Of a DNA stretch of 64,000 nucleotides, positions 51,601 through 58,830 are shown one piece after another (position 1 is the stretch's first letter; the number at the start of each line of letters is the position of its first letter). The notes beneath the pieces are model-generated. The model was given only the letters and a program-made list of their open reading frames with translations. It had not been told where the DNA came from and did not search any database. The translations under genes were made by a program, and so were the position numbers. This DNA comes from Gordionus sp. m RMFG-2023 (lineage: Eukaryota > Nematomorpha > Gordioida > Chordodea > Parachordodidae), in NCBI RefSeq assembly GCF_954871325.1, contig NC_088776.1:61900954-61964953 (forward strand), given 5' to 3'.

Positions 51601-53615
51601 TTATTTTAGAAAATTACATTCATACTTTTCATTATATGCATTTAGTTTAAAAAGGAGGAATATAGGAAATAATAAAAAAATAATTTTAAATTAATCGTTG
51701 TTTTAATTTTTTATATTTTTTTCACTAACAAGTTATAGAACAAGAAGCTGCATCAGGTAAGAATATCAAGTTTTGTATTTTTAAAAAAATAGAAACAAAA
51801 GGATGATATAAATTAAAGAAATAACTCTTTTCGTGGTCAATTTTAAAATTAAAGTTGCCCAAAACATTTTTATTTTAATCAAATTTATTAAATTTAATAA
51901 TTATCCCTTTGTATTTGAAACAGAAACCAATGTTAAAAATAAAATTTTTTTTTAAATTTTATATAATTTATATTATATGAGTAAAATTTGCACCTCTTTT
52001 GATTAAATAAAAAGCAAAAATTTAAAAACTATAATGTTTATGACGAATTGGGATACTAAATCATGTGGGATTCGGAATCCCAATATGGAGATGAGAGATC
52101 TTAAATCCCCACGTTTAATTCGGAATCTTTTTTTTTAAATTTTAAAAATATATTTAAAAAATATAATATTATATTTTTCTTCCTTTTTTTGCAATCTGGG
52201 TGTCACCCAGAAAATTTCATTTTTTAAAAATTATTTATTTTCTATAAGTTATAATAAATTAATTGTCAAAAAAAGATATAATTTAAAAGAGGTCAAAATA
52301 AGGGATTTAAAAAAGAAAATGTTTAAAAAAGTAAATAGTGTAAAATTAAGGCATATATTTTTAATATGAATTAAAAATCATATTTAGCGGGATTATTTTC
52401 TATGGAATTTCTAAATTATTTGATTTTGAAAATTAATTTTTTATATGAATTATGAATCATATTGGTCGGCATTTATATTAATTTTTTTTCATAGAATTTA
52501 TAAGTTATTATTTTGAAAATTTATTTTTGTTTTTGTAAATTTATATTAAATTATTTCAATTTTTAATTTAAAATTTTTTTTTAATGCCTCAAATTTTTTT
52601 ACCCAAAATAGATACAGAATATAAATAACACCCAAATACAAATCTTTTCAAAATATACCTTCATAATTAATATTTAAAGTGTTTTCTTATTTATATTTAG
52701 AAACTATTCTATCCCTTTTAATTCATTATATGCCTTTTAATACTATTATTTTTTTTAAACATTCTCTTTTTAAATCTCTTATTTTGGCCTCTTTTGATTA
52801 TATCTTTTTTGAAAATTTACAATTATTTTATTAACTTATAATAGAAATTTTTTTTTTTTTCATCATAGATTTATAAATCTATATCACAATTTTAAAATAA
52901 TACATAGAACATTAAAAGTAAAACATATATTGGTAATTTAAAAATATAAAAATATCATGTAAACTATTTCTAAATTAAAATCTATATAAAAAACTGTATA
53001 ATAAAAAAAAATTAGTATAATAAATTGTATGTTGGGTGGGAGGAGGTCAAGAAAGGGAGCCGTGGATGGCAATGCAGTTAGATTTGCATATATCAATAGA
53101 TATGCGCTGTCTGAGATAGAAGCCTACCTGTGGGTCACCAGTGATGGCGCGAATTTTTTTATCAAGGGATTTGAAGAGGTTAGGGCATGATTGCCAAAAA
53201 AACCGGTTGTGTCGGACACGATTGGTATGAGATTGCTGGTTAGGGAATTGTATTTATTAATTTTAGAATTTTCAGCTCGCACGAATGAGTTGTTATTAAA
53301 AGAGGGAGCATAAATTATTTTTGAGAAATAAAATTATCTGGTAGCCAGACCACAAAAAATGAAGAAAAATAATAGTTTTTGGGATTCGCAATATTTTTTA
53401 ATAAAATATACAAAATAAAGATTCTGTATAAAACGTGGCGATTCCGAATCTCACATGATTCCGTATATCCTAATAGGACATTTATTTGATATCATTATTG
53501 TAGTCATTTTAATTTCAAATTTTAAAAAAACAAAAAAAAATTTTTCTCACAAGAATAGTAAATATATATTTATTTTTTTTCTATTAAGAAGTGGCTGCTG
53601 AAGGACTTGCTCTAG
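24495..53615 (+). CDS. Candidate secreted microexon gene with PKD-like domain
   Basis: A multi-exon gene model built by eye. Exon 1 gives a signal peptide (hydrophobic core IYIVAIGLYAILLACHG). Exons at 26288, 27516, 28430, 28940 and 34452 follow with matching phases (1, 0, 2, 1, 0, 1). The 28940 and 34452 exons together resemble a PKD beta-sandwich (SSFKHDFKQKGTYKLSFQV followed by a V-K-I strand). From 35092 on, exons are small (9-90 nt), phase 1 to phase 1 and multiples of three, mostly ending G before GTAAGA, GTAATA or GTATTA. Their peptides are short and acidic (VELLIDPE, ADIDENSSPEDVE, DMEEFAA, VEEETVQ). Two groups are tandem exon+intron duplications. Function unknown; a secreted, variable, isoform-rich product is inferred. 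Alternative last exons are possible at 48445-48509 and 54223-54359. Symmetry was one of my search criteria, so individual tiny exons may be false; the duplications and phase chain are the stronger evidence. Confidence 0.55.
25276..25299. repeat. 24-bp perfect palindrome
   Basis: Perfectly self-complementary around its centre: CGGTCTTAGATC followed by GATCTAAGACCG. It lies in the first intron of the microexon gene, with no repeat context that I can see. Confidence 0.9.
26288..26457 (+). CDS. Microexon gene exon 2
   Basis: Acceptor AACAAAG, phase 1 to 0. It reads SQIKFLKDVNVMVEDRG, PLKIFKINDSIIEGLVQQHP, YTIIMKISPNSDISEETKI, then GTGATA. Alternating hydrophobic residues suggest beta strands. 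No family is recognised. Confidence 0.55.
27516..27565 (+). CDS. Microexon gene exon 3
   Basis: Strong acceptor (T-run then TTTAG), phase 0 to 2, 50 nt. It reads SANLKRSKNRFTIFIS, then GTTGAAG. An alternative donor seven bases on would end in phase 0 and not match exon 4. Confidence 0.5.
27700..28140 (+). pseudogene. LINE 3'-end fragment
   Basis: Decayed sequence matching the tail of the same LINE type as at 17.9-20.1 kb: CVDCAKIIDNKGHHLFNF resembles the Cys/His segment, and WYYFNTLIQARGFIYNISLE the endonuclease-like strand. It is interrupted by stops and inserted in an intron. Family by resemblance only. Confidence 0.4.
28430..28599 (+). CDS. Microexon gene exon 4
   Basis: Acceptor AAATTTTAG, phase 2 to 1, 170 nt. 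It reads IKQRFTALGDEALRNQITFA, KDRIYHSDFLIIQFLKNHTD, GVVFELLTIGALYRII, ending before GTAATT. It is fully open and GC-richer than the intron. An internal GTACCG donor at 28586 is less compatible with exon 5. Confidence 0.6.
28940..29079 (+). CDS. Microexon gene exon 5 (start of PKD-like domain)
   Basis: Acceptor ATCTCTTAG, phase 1 to 0, 140 nt. It reads RLNYRKETPSLVRFDLVTSL, PAHTYKMTLLTRTTNNKTEK, LRKSFK, then GTAAAT. The strand pattern (PSLVRFDLV ... TYKMTLL) fits the first half of a PKD-type sandwich joined to the exon at 34452. Confidence 0.6.
30212..30256 (+). CDS. Possible 45-nt exon
   Basis: Acceptor ATTTATTTAG, donor GTGATT, 45 nt. It is open in phase 1 (EVGTLCNDLLYIQSS) and phase 0 (KLVLYVTIYFIFRVQ). 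Only phase 0 fits between exons 28940 and 34452; the phase 1 reading looks more protein-like. Unresolved. Confidence 0.3.
31776..34078 (+). mobile_element. DNA transposon with about 450-bp terminal inverted repeats
   Basis: Two long arms in inverted orientation, about 31776-32230 and 33590-34078. Shared blocks include AGATATGGCCATCTTTAGAA, ACCGGAAATGGCTAT (as inverse) and AATATAAGTAGTATGGCTTA. Between them is a broken + strand protein: FKQWLAADRTTLETLTKSAN, LVEYLIEKLNILIPHAF, NFVNLYNHYNDFGI, and the end IPGINYIFVSNVEYLRMEI (open 33130-33348). I recall such proteins as uncharacterised, transposon-linked families in arthropods and cnidarians, but cannot name the superfamily. It is interrupted by several stops and sits in an intron of the microexon gene. 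Confidence 0.75.
34452..34566 (+). CDS. Exon 6: PKD-like second half
   Basis: Acceptor CTGATAAAG, phase 0 to 1, 115 nt. It reads FTNSSFKHDFKQKGTYKLSF, QVMSCETWSNKTIKHVKI, then GTTTAC. The pattern HDF-x-x-KGTY-x-L-x-F-x-V with a following strand is the PKD signature (HxFxxxGxYxVxxxV). It links the phase-0 end of exon 5 with the phase-1 run. The acceptor is weak. Confidence 0.55.
34715..34899. mobile_element. hAT MITE, exact 8-bp TSD (AAAATAAG)
   Basis: A 185-bp element flanked by AAAATAAG on both sides (34707-34714 and 34900-34907). The ends CAGTGATCCCCTACGGG and TCAGAAAGTGTAAGGAACCA match the ends of the hAT element at 39586-41616 (CAGTAGCCCCTACA, TCAGAAAGTGTAGGGGCA), so it is an internally deleted derivative of that family. 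Confidence 0.9.
35092..35118 (+). CDS. Exon 7, 27 nt
   Basis: Acceptor TATCTATAG, donor GTAAAT, phase 1-1. Peptide DGKPLNNYY. It joins smoothly to exon 6. Confidence 0.5.
35949..36035 (+). CDS. Exon 8, 87 nt
   Basis: Acceptor AAAATTAG, donor GTATGT, phase 1-1. It reads GSDYVIYVNRSTYKNNPSLD then IMVFPKKFK. Open and protein-like, with an N-glycosylation-type NRS. Confidence 0.65.
36571..36627 (+). CDS. Exon 9, 57 nt
   Basis: Acceptor TTTCAGAG. It reads DLQEVTVPGPPDFKNILDQ. GC-rich codons stand out from the intron. The best phase-1 donor (GTGTAA at 36628) carries a T into the next exon; this is open only if exon 10 uses its second AG (37652). Confidence 0.5.
37650..37739 (+). CDS. Exon 10, 90 or 87 nt
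   Basis: Acceptor TTATTAGAAG offers two AGs three bases apart. Donor GTTAAG, phase 1-1. It reads EALKNGNISKNDSTMSLLVI then AYHRIIDIKE. Fully open. Confidence 0.65.
37874..37903 (+). CDS. Possible 30-nt exon
   Basis: Acceptor ATCCTAG, peptide EIPNAILIEV, donor GTCAAT (poor). Open, phase 1-1. Weak candidate. Confidence 0.25.
39139..39171 (+). CDS. Microexon, 33 nt
   Basis: Acceptor ACATACAG, donor GTATAA, phase 1-1. Peptide DNLQEILQGIE. Confidence 0.5.
39586..41616 (+). mobile_element. hAT transposon, exact 8-bp TSD (CATCTAAT)
   Basis: A 2031-bp element flanked by CATCTAAT at 39578-39585 and 41617-41624. The ends CAGTAGCCCCTACA and TGTAGGGGCAACTG are inverted. Transposase remnants on the + strand: QSYDGALNISGRSNGVQALI (39976-40035) and AAFIWCYCHQLNLIIDQ, the RNase-H-like core; and TIPTTSCTAERVMSKFKLIK (41248-41310), the dimerisation domain. 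These recall the hAT group often annotated as zinc-finger MYM-type 1-like. Several interruptions; probably inactive. It lies in an intron of the microexon gene. Confidence 0.92.
42212..42238 (+). CDS. Microexon, 27 nt
   Basis: T-rich acceptor ending AAAG, donor GTATTA, phase 1-1. Peptide DLAMDLPFQ. Confidence 0.55.
42327..42356 (+). CDS. Microexon, 30 nt (duplicated unit a, first copy)
   Basis: Acceptor TTTATAAG, donor GTATTT, phase 1-1. Peptide VANVPALGDD. Paralogue of 42640-42666, with matching intron borders. Confidence 0.55.
42412..42456 (+). CDS. Microexon, 45 nt (unit b, first copy)
   Basis: Long T-run acceptor, donor GTTTAT, phase 1-1. Peptide IFLELVDNIAFAVQQ. Paralogue of 42732-42776, with the same length and phase. 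Confidence 0.6.
42640..42666 (+). CDS. Microexon, 27 nt (unit a, second copy)
   Basis: Acceptor TTTATAAG, donor GTATTA, phase 1-1. Peptide VINEPAFNE, related to VANVPALGDD 313 bp upstream. Confidence 0.6.
42732..42776 (+). CDS. Microexon, 45 nt (unit b, second copy)
   Basis: Long T-run acceptor, donor GTAAAT, phase 1-1. Peptide DFLNFAAEVEIDDEF. Aligned to IFLELVDNIAFAVQQ only through its first residues. Confidence 0.65.
42840..42848 (+). CDS. Possible 9-nt microexon
   Basis: Acceptor TATTAAAG, donor GTAAAA, phase 1-1. Peptide GEQ. Very short, so support is weak on its own. Confidence 0.35.
42911..42934 (+). CDS. Microexon, 24 nt
   Basis: Acceptor TTTTCTTCAAG, donor GTAATT, phase 1-1. Peptide VELLIDPE. 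Confidence 0.6.
43769..43783 (+). CDS. Microexon, 15 nt
   Basis: Acceptor TATTTTTAG, donor GTAATT, phase 1-1. Peptide VEEIL. Confidence 0.45.
44670..44678 (+). CDS. Possible 9-nt microexon
   Basis: Excellent pyrimidine tract (TTATTTTTTTTTCTAAG), donor GTAATA, phase 1-1. Peptide VVN. Confidence 0.4.
46043..46081 (+). CDS. Microexon, 39 or 36 nt (tandem duplicate 1)
   Basis: Acceptor AATTATAGCAG has two AGs three bases apart. Donor GTTTTT, phase 1-1. Peptide ADIDENSSPEDVE (or DIDENSSPEDVE). Its upstream intron (45900-46042) is homologous to 46555-46686. Confidence 0.7.
46687..46725 (+). CDS. Microexon, 39 or 36 nt (tandem duplicate 2)
   Basis: Acceptor ATATTAGCAG, again with a double AG. Donor GTTTAT. 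Peptide ADITDNSLSEELE. Tandem copy of 46043-46081 with preserved length, phase and acidity. Confidence 0.7.
47717..48071. mobile_element. hAT-like MITE (355 bp)
   Basis: Inverted ends: CAGCGTCTACAT at the left, and the reverse complement of ATGTAGACGCTG at the right. The right end also shares AGGGTTAGAAGCA-type sequence (reverse-complemented) with the 34715 MITE. The left flank GTAACCAT nearly matches CTAACCAT at 48078-48085, six bases beyond the right end, so the exact border is uncertain. Confidence 0.65.
48132..48146 (+). CDS. Microexon, 15 nt
   Basis: Acceptor AATATTAG, strong donor GTAAGA, phase 1-1. Peptide GEDFS. The donor flank GTAAGAATATTTATTTTA recurs at 51591. Confidence 0.5.
48445..48509 (+). 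CDS. Possible last exon (alternative end)
   Basis: Acceptor TATTTGTAG(CAG). Read in phase 1 it gives AGKILPKPGDFIKKIFKYFS, then G and TAA at 48507-48509. The short basic, amphipathic tail contrasts with the acidic microexons. No donor lies inside, so it can only be terminal. Confidence 0.45.
49665..49685 (+). CDS. Microexon, 21 nt
   Basis: Acceptor TTTGAACAAG, strong donor GTAAGA, phase 1-1. Peptide DMEEFAA. Confidence 0.5.
49712..49757 (+). mobile_element. Solitary hAT-like terminus
   Basis: CAGGGTTGCCAAGTCTATCA resembles the outer ends of the 54835-60094 composite (CAGGGTTGTCATGTC, CAAGGTTGCCAGGTC). The partner end was not found. Confidence 0.35.
50254..50336 (+). CDS. Possible alternative last exon
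   Basis: After a T-run and GAAG, phase 1 gives VKLPQSNNLYLETMYRDVNK then AKKYQEK and TAA at 50334-50336, overlapping an AATAAA. The frame is in fact open from about 50163 (after TTTTTTTTAG), over about 57 codons. It may instead be chance. Confidence 0.3.
50457..50477 (+). CDS. Microexon, 21 or 24 nt
   Basis: Acceptor ATCAAGAAG with a double AG, donor GTAATA, phase 1-1. Peptide VEEETVQ (or EVEEETVQ). Confidence 0.55.
51579..51590 (+). CDS. Microexon, 12 or 9 nt
   Basis: Acceptor TACATCAG(AAG), strong donor GTAAGA, phase 1-1. Peptide EVAP. Ends A before GT. Confidence 0.45.
51739..51756 (+). CDS. Microexon, 18 or 24 nt
   Basis: Acceptors AAGTTATAG or ACAAG six bases earlier, strong donor GTAAGA, phase 1-1. 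Peptide (K)QEAAS or IIEQEAAS. Confidence 0.5.
52047..53474. mobile_element. TIR element (about 1.43 kb) with a LINE fragment inside
   Basis: Inverted ends: AATCATGTGGGATTCGGAAT and CCACGTTTAATTCGGAATC at the left match, reverse-complemented, AATCATGTGAGATTCGGAAT and CCACGTTTTATACAGAATC at the right. The left arm has a short insertion. No clear target duplication. The interior is AT-rich except for a LINE fragment at about 53040-53300. Confidence 0.6.
53040..53300 (-). pseudogene. LINE 3'-terminal fragment, minus strand
   Basis: Minus-strand reading gives IPIVSDTTGFFGN, then (frame shifted) FKSLDKKIRAITGDPQVGFY and LRQRISIDICKSNCIAIHGS before a stop. This matches the conserved C-terminus of R2/NeSL-like LINE proteins (VETSGV ... 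GRRI...TGDP...QRISVAIQRGN). Confidence 0.55.
53589..53615 (+). CDS. Microexon, 27 or 24 nt
   Basis: Acceptor CTATTAAG(AAG) with a double AG, donor GTAATA, phase 1-1. Peptide EVAAEGLAL (or VAAEGLAL). Confidence 0.55.
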   Translation, partial: KWLLKDLL

Positions 53616-53714
53616 GTAATAATATTTGTTCTATTAATTTTTTTTAGTCACCTAATAAAAACTCGATTTGAACTCGCTCATTTAGGTTTTCCCTAGAGGT
53701 CTTATATATGATAA

Positions 53715-54070
53715 ATTCTCTTCTCTTCTCTTCTCTTCTCTTCTCTTCTCTTCTCTTCTCTTCTCTTCTCTTCTCTTCTCTTCTCTTCTCTTCTCTTCTC
53801 TTCTCTTCTCTTCTCTTCTCTTCTCTTCTCTTCTCTTCTCTTCTCTTCTCTTCTCTTCTCTTCTCTTCTCTTCTCTTCTCTTCTCTTCTCTTCTCTTCTC
53901 TTCTCTTCTTCTCTTCTCTCTCTCTTCTCTTCTCTTCTCTTCTCTTCTCTTCTCTTCTCTTCTCTTCTTCTTCTCTTCTTCTTCTTCTTCTCTTCTCTTC
54001 TTCTTCTCTTCTCTTCTCTTCTCTTCTCTTCTCTTCTCTTCTCTTCTCTTCTCTTCTCTTCTCTTCTCTT
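53715..54070. repeat. TTCTC pentanucleotide microsatellite (about 355 bp)
   Basis: About 70 copies of TTCTC (GAGAA on the other strand), perfect over the first roughly 190 bp and interrupted afterwards. Open frames over it on both strands (Glu/Arg/Lys or Leu/Phe/Ser runs) are artefacts. Confidence 0.97.
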
Positions 54071-54222
54071 CATAATACAAAAAATGATGACACGTTTTAG
54101 AAGAATAGATTTTAAAAAGCGATGCTATAACATCCACAGGAAAGTAAAAGGAAAAGATAGGGAAAAAATATTTTTTTTAGAATAATTTCTTATTTATAAA
54201 ATATTTTTAAGTATATTATTAG

Positions 54223-54359
54223 GTCGCAATTTTTGCCAAATAAATACTGCAGTAATTAACGAATACTTCAACAAAGGTTATGCACTACTAGTTAAATTTG
54301 AAAAAAAGGAACTTTCAGTTACTCGTTTGGGGAAAAAGCGTTACTCGCATATTATTTAA
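54223..54359 (+). CDS. Possible last exon, perhaps transposon-derived
   Basis: Acceptor TATATTATTAG. Phase 1 gives GRNFCQINTAVINEYFNK then GYALLVKFEKKELSVTRLGK, KRYSHII and TAA. The DNA around TTACTCGTTTGGGGAAAAAG looks like a repeat end, so this may be an exonised transposon piece or no exon at all. Confidence 0.25.
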
Positions 54360-54834
54360 AAAAATATTATGTTTTTTTCCCCACATATAATAAATATATT
54401 ATATAGATAATATCTTTTTGTAATAATTTTTTTTATATATGAAAATTATGATCAGATGAACAAGGGAGTTTTAGTATTCAATCCCAACTTTCGGTGTTAC
54501 ACACACTTTCAACTGGTGCTGAGGATATGGGGGTTGTATTATTTATATTTAAAAGATAATAATTTTTATAAGGGGGAATTTATTAAAAAAGAATGATTAA
54601 AAAAGGGAACTTATTAGATCATCTTCAAAATCTTTATTCAAATCCTCATCATTTTATAACTTTATCAGAATTTTGGCATGTGCCTCTTGTTATATAAAGG
54701 AAGCTAATTTGTTTTTTCTTCATATTTTATAAGATCTCTTATCAAATTGGAAATTTGTTAAGGTTTTTCAGAAAATTTTAATATGATCTTTAAACGTTTC
54801 GTCCGATTTTTATATAAAATGGATGATTCCTAAC
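54360..54834. other. AT-rich spacer
   Basis: No supported feature between the last candidate exon and the hAT composite. Confidence 0.4.
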
Positions 54835-55129
54835 CAGGGTTGTCATGTCTCCCCCCATCAGCACGCAGACATCTCTCTCCCGAAAAACTACCGCAATTGA
54901 AAATCTCCCTCAAAATGCTACTGCAATTTTTTTTTAGTATTTTAACATTTTAACATATAAATAATAATTTTGATAGATAGTAATTGAATATTTTTATATT
55001 TTATAAATAAATTTTAAATATTTATTTGAAAAACATGTCCAGTTTGTAAATTTCTTTCTATCCGTTTTATTTTTATCCAATAATATATCAACATCATTTC
55101 ATTCATATAAGCCAGTACAGGGGAGTATA

Positions 55130-56640
55130 TCAACATCGATTGCAATACAAAAATATTTCAAAAATAATAAATAATATAGATGAAAATACAGTTGCGGAAA
55201 TCGTATACAACTATCATTTAGTTCAACCACAGACCTATATCGTCACAATGTGGGTCGAATCTTTCCCATGATATTTAATGACCAATATAAGTGCAAATCT
55301 TACTTTTGGTAGAACAAAAATGAGCAAGGCTATCACAAGTGTTTTAGTACCTGAATCTTAGAGGTCAATTTTAGACGATTTGATAGATGGGCATCCATAT
55401 GCAATTCTAACAGATGCATTTAATAAGGGAAATATTAAAACATTTCTCTCGACCCTTCAATATTTCAACAAGAATAAGAACATTTCAATAAAACTGTTAA
55501 AATTTTTTTCCTCGGATAGTGAAAAATCCAACGAGGTAGCTAACCACATAATGGTAAATATATCTGATTCAGGGTTATCATGATTTACATGTTAGCTTTT
55601 TGCACGATTGCCTCTATAAATTTTGGCAAAATTGAGGCAGCACAATAATGAATTATTACCAATTGGCTGTATATGCCATATACTACATAATTCTGGCAAG
55701 AAGGCAATGAATGTACTATCTGTAGATGTCAACATAATTGTGATGAAATGTTTTAACGAATTTAGTTCATCAACTAAAAGAGTTAATGAATTAAAAGAGT
55801 TAGTATGGTCTGACTTGGAATGGTGTAAGTTGTTGCGATATGTACCTATCAGGTGGTTATCATTAATACCCGTCATCGATAGAATTATAAAATTTTACAA
55901 ACCCTGAAAAAAATACTTCTTAAATAAAGATTTTAAAAGCTATCCAAAAATTTTGAAAAATTTTTTCGAGTATGAAATGGCAGATTTGGGATTAGTTTCA
56001 CATGTAGGAAATCTACTTCATGCAGTTAATATTCGTTGCAATCAGAAATTCTTTATTAATAAAGGTTCATAAAATCATGCTACAGCTCTGTTCATCTCAA
56101 CAGTTAAAAATTGATAATAAATTTTATGGCACTATTGCTAAATAATATTATATTAATATATTCAAATAATACTCTATTTAATACATTTTTAAATGAAGCA
56201 GATATTTTTATTAAGACAATTTTAGAATATTTACAATCAAAATTTGATTTTAATAACTCTATTTACAAATGTATAAATATTATGACCTTGGAACAGAAAC
56301 CATCATAAGGTTTTTATAATTTAATAAATATATTAAAAATACCGAAAGACATTTATGTCTTGTTTGAGGAGATTGTAATTCTCTCTATTTTTTATGATTA
56401 GCCAGAATACTTAAAGTTAGATGGTTTAAAATCTGAGGAGAAATGGGTAGAATTTTTTCGTAATAACAATAAATCTCCATGCTTGGAAAAAAATGCGACT
56501 ATGTCTTCTCCTTACCTCATTCTAATGCCTCAACCAAGCGCATTTTTAGCCTGACGGAGACTGCCTGGAAAAAGGAGAGAAATCGGACATTAGAGGCCGA
56601 GCTAATGGTTAAACAAATTTATAATATGTCATGCCAGTAA
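55130..56640 (+). pseudogene. hAT transposase relic, forward arm
   Basis: Pieces in order: DGHPYAILTDAFNKGNIKTF (about 55385), LPIGCICHILHNSGKKAMN (about 55660), LLRYVPIRWLSLIPVIDRII (about 55830), and the C-terminal hAT dimerisation motif SLPHSNASTKRIFSLTETAW, KKERNRTLEAELMVKQIYN (about 56505-56635). Interrupted by stops and frame changes. Confidence 0.8.
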
Positions 56641-56789
56641 TTTTATAAATATCTCAATAACGACGGTAAACGTATAGTTCCATTATTTAAATCTCAAATA
56701 AAATACAATTAACACATTATAACTATTTATCTTCCATATTTTTTTTTATATTTTATAAAATCTTATTTATACATTCGCATAAAATAAAT

Positions 56790-57740
56790 ATATTTTTTAC
56801 ATTGTAAATCAAAAATAGAGAGCATTACAATCTCCTCAAACAAGACATCAATGTCTATCGGTATCTTTAAAATATTTGAACACTTTAATATAGTTTTAGC
56901 AATGGCGTCATAAAATTTATTCAATTTTTAACTCTAAAGTTGAACACATCTGCAGCATAATTTTGTGAATTATTGTTAAAATTCTTCTGTTAGCAACTGC
57001 ACATTAACAGCATGTAGTAGATTTCCTACATGTGAAATCATTCCTAAATACTTGCCATTAATTATTGAAAAAATTTTTCAAAATGGAAGTACAGCTTTTA
57101 TAGTCTATATTTAAGAAATTTTTTTTTAAGGATTATAAAATTTAAAAATTCTATCGATGGCGGGCAATAGGAACATATCAAAACCAACATTGTGCTGACC
57201 CAATTCTGTAAATACGCTTTGGTTTTTTCCAAATTCACTGAGGCATTATCAGATCAGAAAGCTGACATGCAATTTATTGATAATCCCGAATCTGCTATAT
57301 TTACCATTGTATGGTTAGCTATGTCTTTGGATTTTTTACTATTTGAGGAGAAAATATTTAATAGTTTTATTAAAAGGACCTTAATTTTGTTGAAATAGCG
57401 GAGGATCAAGGGAAATATTTTAATATTTACTTTATTAGATGCATCTGTTAGAATTGCATATGTATGCCCATCTTTCAAATCGTCAAGAAATGACTTCCTG
57501 GATTCAGGTCCTAAAACATTGATGATATCCTTGCTCATTTTTGTTCTACAAATAAAGTTTTCATTTATCTTGGAGTCGTTAAATATTATGAGGAAAAGAT
57601 TCTTTCTGCCCACATATGATAAGTAACTCTGTGAATGTTGTACTACAAGATAAGTGATTACAATTGCCGCAACTGTAGTTGCATCTTTATTATTTCTTAT
57701 TTATGGAGAATATTTTTATTTTGCAATGAATGTATACACT
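56790..57740 (-). pseudogene. hAT transposase relic, inverted arm
   Basis: The minus-strand open stretch 57254-57613 reads DGHTYAILTDASNKVNIKIF and HTMVNIADSGLS, clearly the same protein as the forward arm's DGHPYAILTDAFNKGNIKTF and HIMVNISDSGLS. The arm's inner end (about 56815-56870) repeats the AACAAGACATCAATGTCTAT block of the forward arm at 56343-56385. The middle is shorter than in the forward arm. Confidence 0.8.
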
Positions 57741-58737
57741 CGCCTGCATTGATTATAATAATAATGTGATTGAATTGTAATAAATCAAAATAATTATCAT
57801 TGAAATGAGTACAATATTATCTTATTATGTATTTAAACTTGATACGTGATAAATAAGCGCCTATCCTTATAATGTAATACACACACACGGTAGATTTCCA
57901 ATTGCGGTGCGGGATATTCGAATAGATTTTATATATTATTGTCACACCATCTCTAGTTGGTGTATTATATCTTATAATAGTATAAGTTTGTAATAATATC
58001 AAAAATATACTAGTATTAAAAATTTAACTCGAAACTGTTTTTCAAATAAGAAAAAAATAGCTTTCTAAAAAAGAGAAGAAAAGTTATCTAATTTATTACA
58101 TCCATTCTAGATAAATAAAAAGATCTTAAAAATTTTAAATATTTCTAAATAATTAGATGGCGTTAAATATTTAAAAGCAATTTATTACTTTTATTTATTA
58201 TCAAAAGCATTTATTAGTAAAATTTATTAAAATATTAACTGTAATATATTATATAACTGTCAAATACGTCTGTAAAAGTGGTATTTAACTTAATCTTTTA
58301 TTACCAATTATATCTAATAGAGGATTATAAACTATATGTTTACTTACTTTTTATAAATAAATCTCTTATACTTATTTGGATTTGGACCTTAAAAATAATT
58401 TTAAGAGGCATGGTAATTAAATTTAAATATCAATAATATAGTTGATTAGTGATTTTGAACTCGGCTAATTAATATTTATTTAATTAGGGTTATATAATTA
58501 TTTAAATCAATAAAGCTTCAATTAATGCTAAATTAATATTTAGTGAGTGATATTAATATTCTATTTTTAACACAGAATTTGATTGCAAGCTGACATACTG
58601 ACAATATAATTTATAAGTATTAATCTAATATAATAATTATTAGATAGACTTATTATTTTTTATATAAAATTAAATCTATATATTACTCAAAAGTATTATA
58701 AAAGAAATGATTCAATGGGATTTTTAGTTTAAGGAGA

Positions 58738-58830
58738 TATTAAGGAGCCATTAAAAAAAAATTTTTGCTTCGGAGGGGTTATTCAAATTTTTTAGGAGGC
58801 TCGAGCCCCTCGTTCCTAGCGACGCCACTT
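58738..58830 (-). mobile_element. Solitary transposon end
   Basis: On the minus strand it begins AGTGGCGTCGCTAGGAACGA followed by GGGGCTCGAGCC, a terminus style common in animal DNA transposons. The opposite end was not found. Confidence 0.35.

Noticed and set aside
53682-54137. Long open frames of Glu/Arg/Lys and Leu/Phe/Ser repeats on both strands
   Set aside because: They are translations of the TTCTC microsatellite; a 5-bp repeat stays open in many frames.
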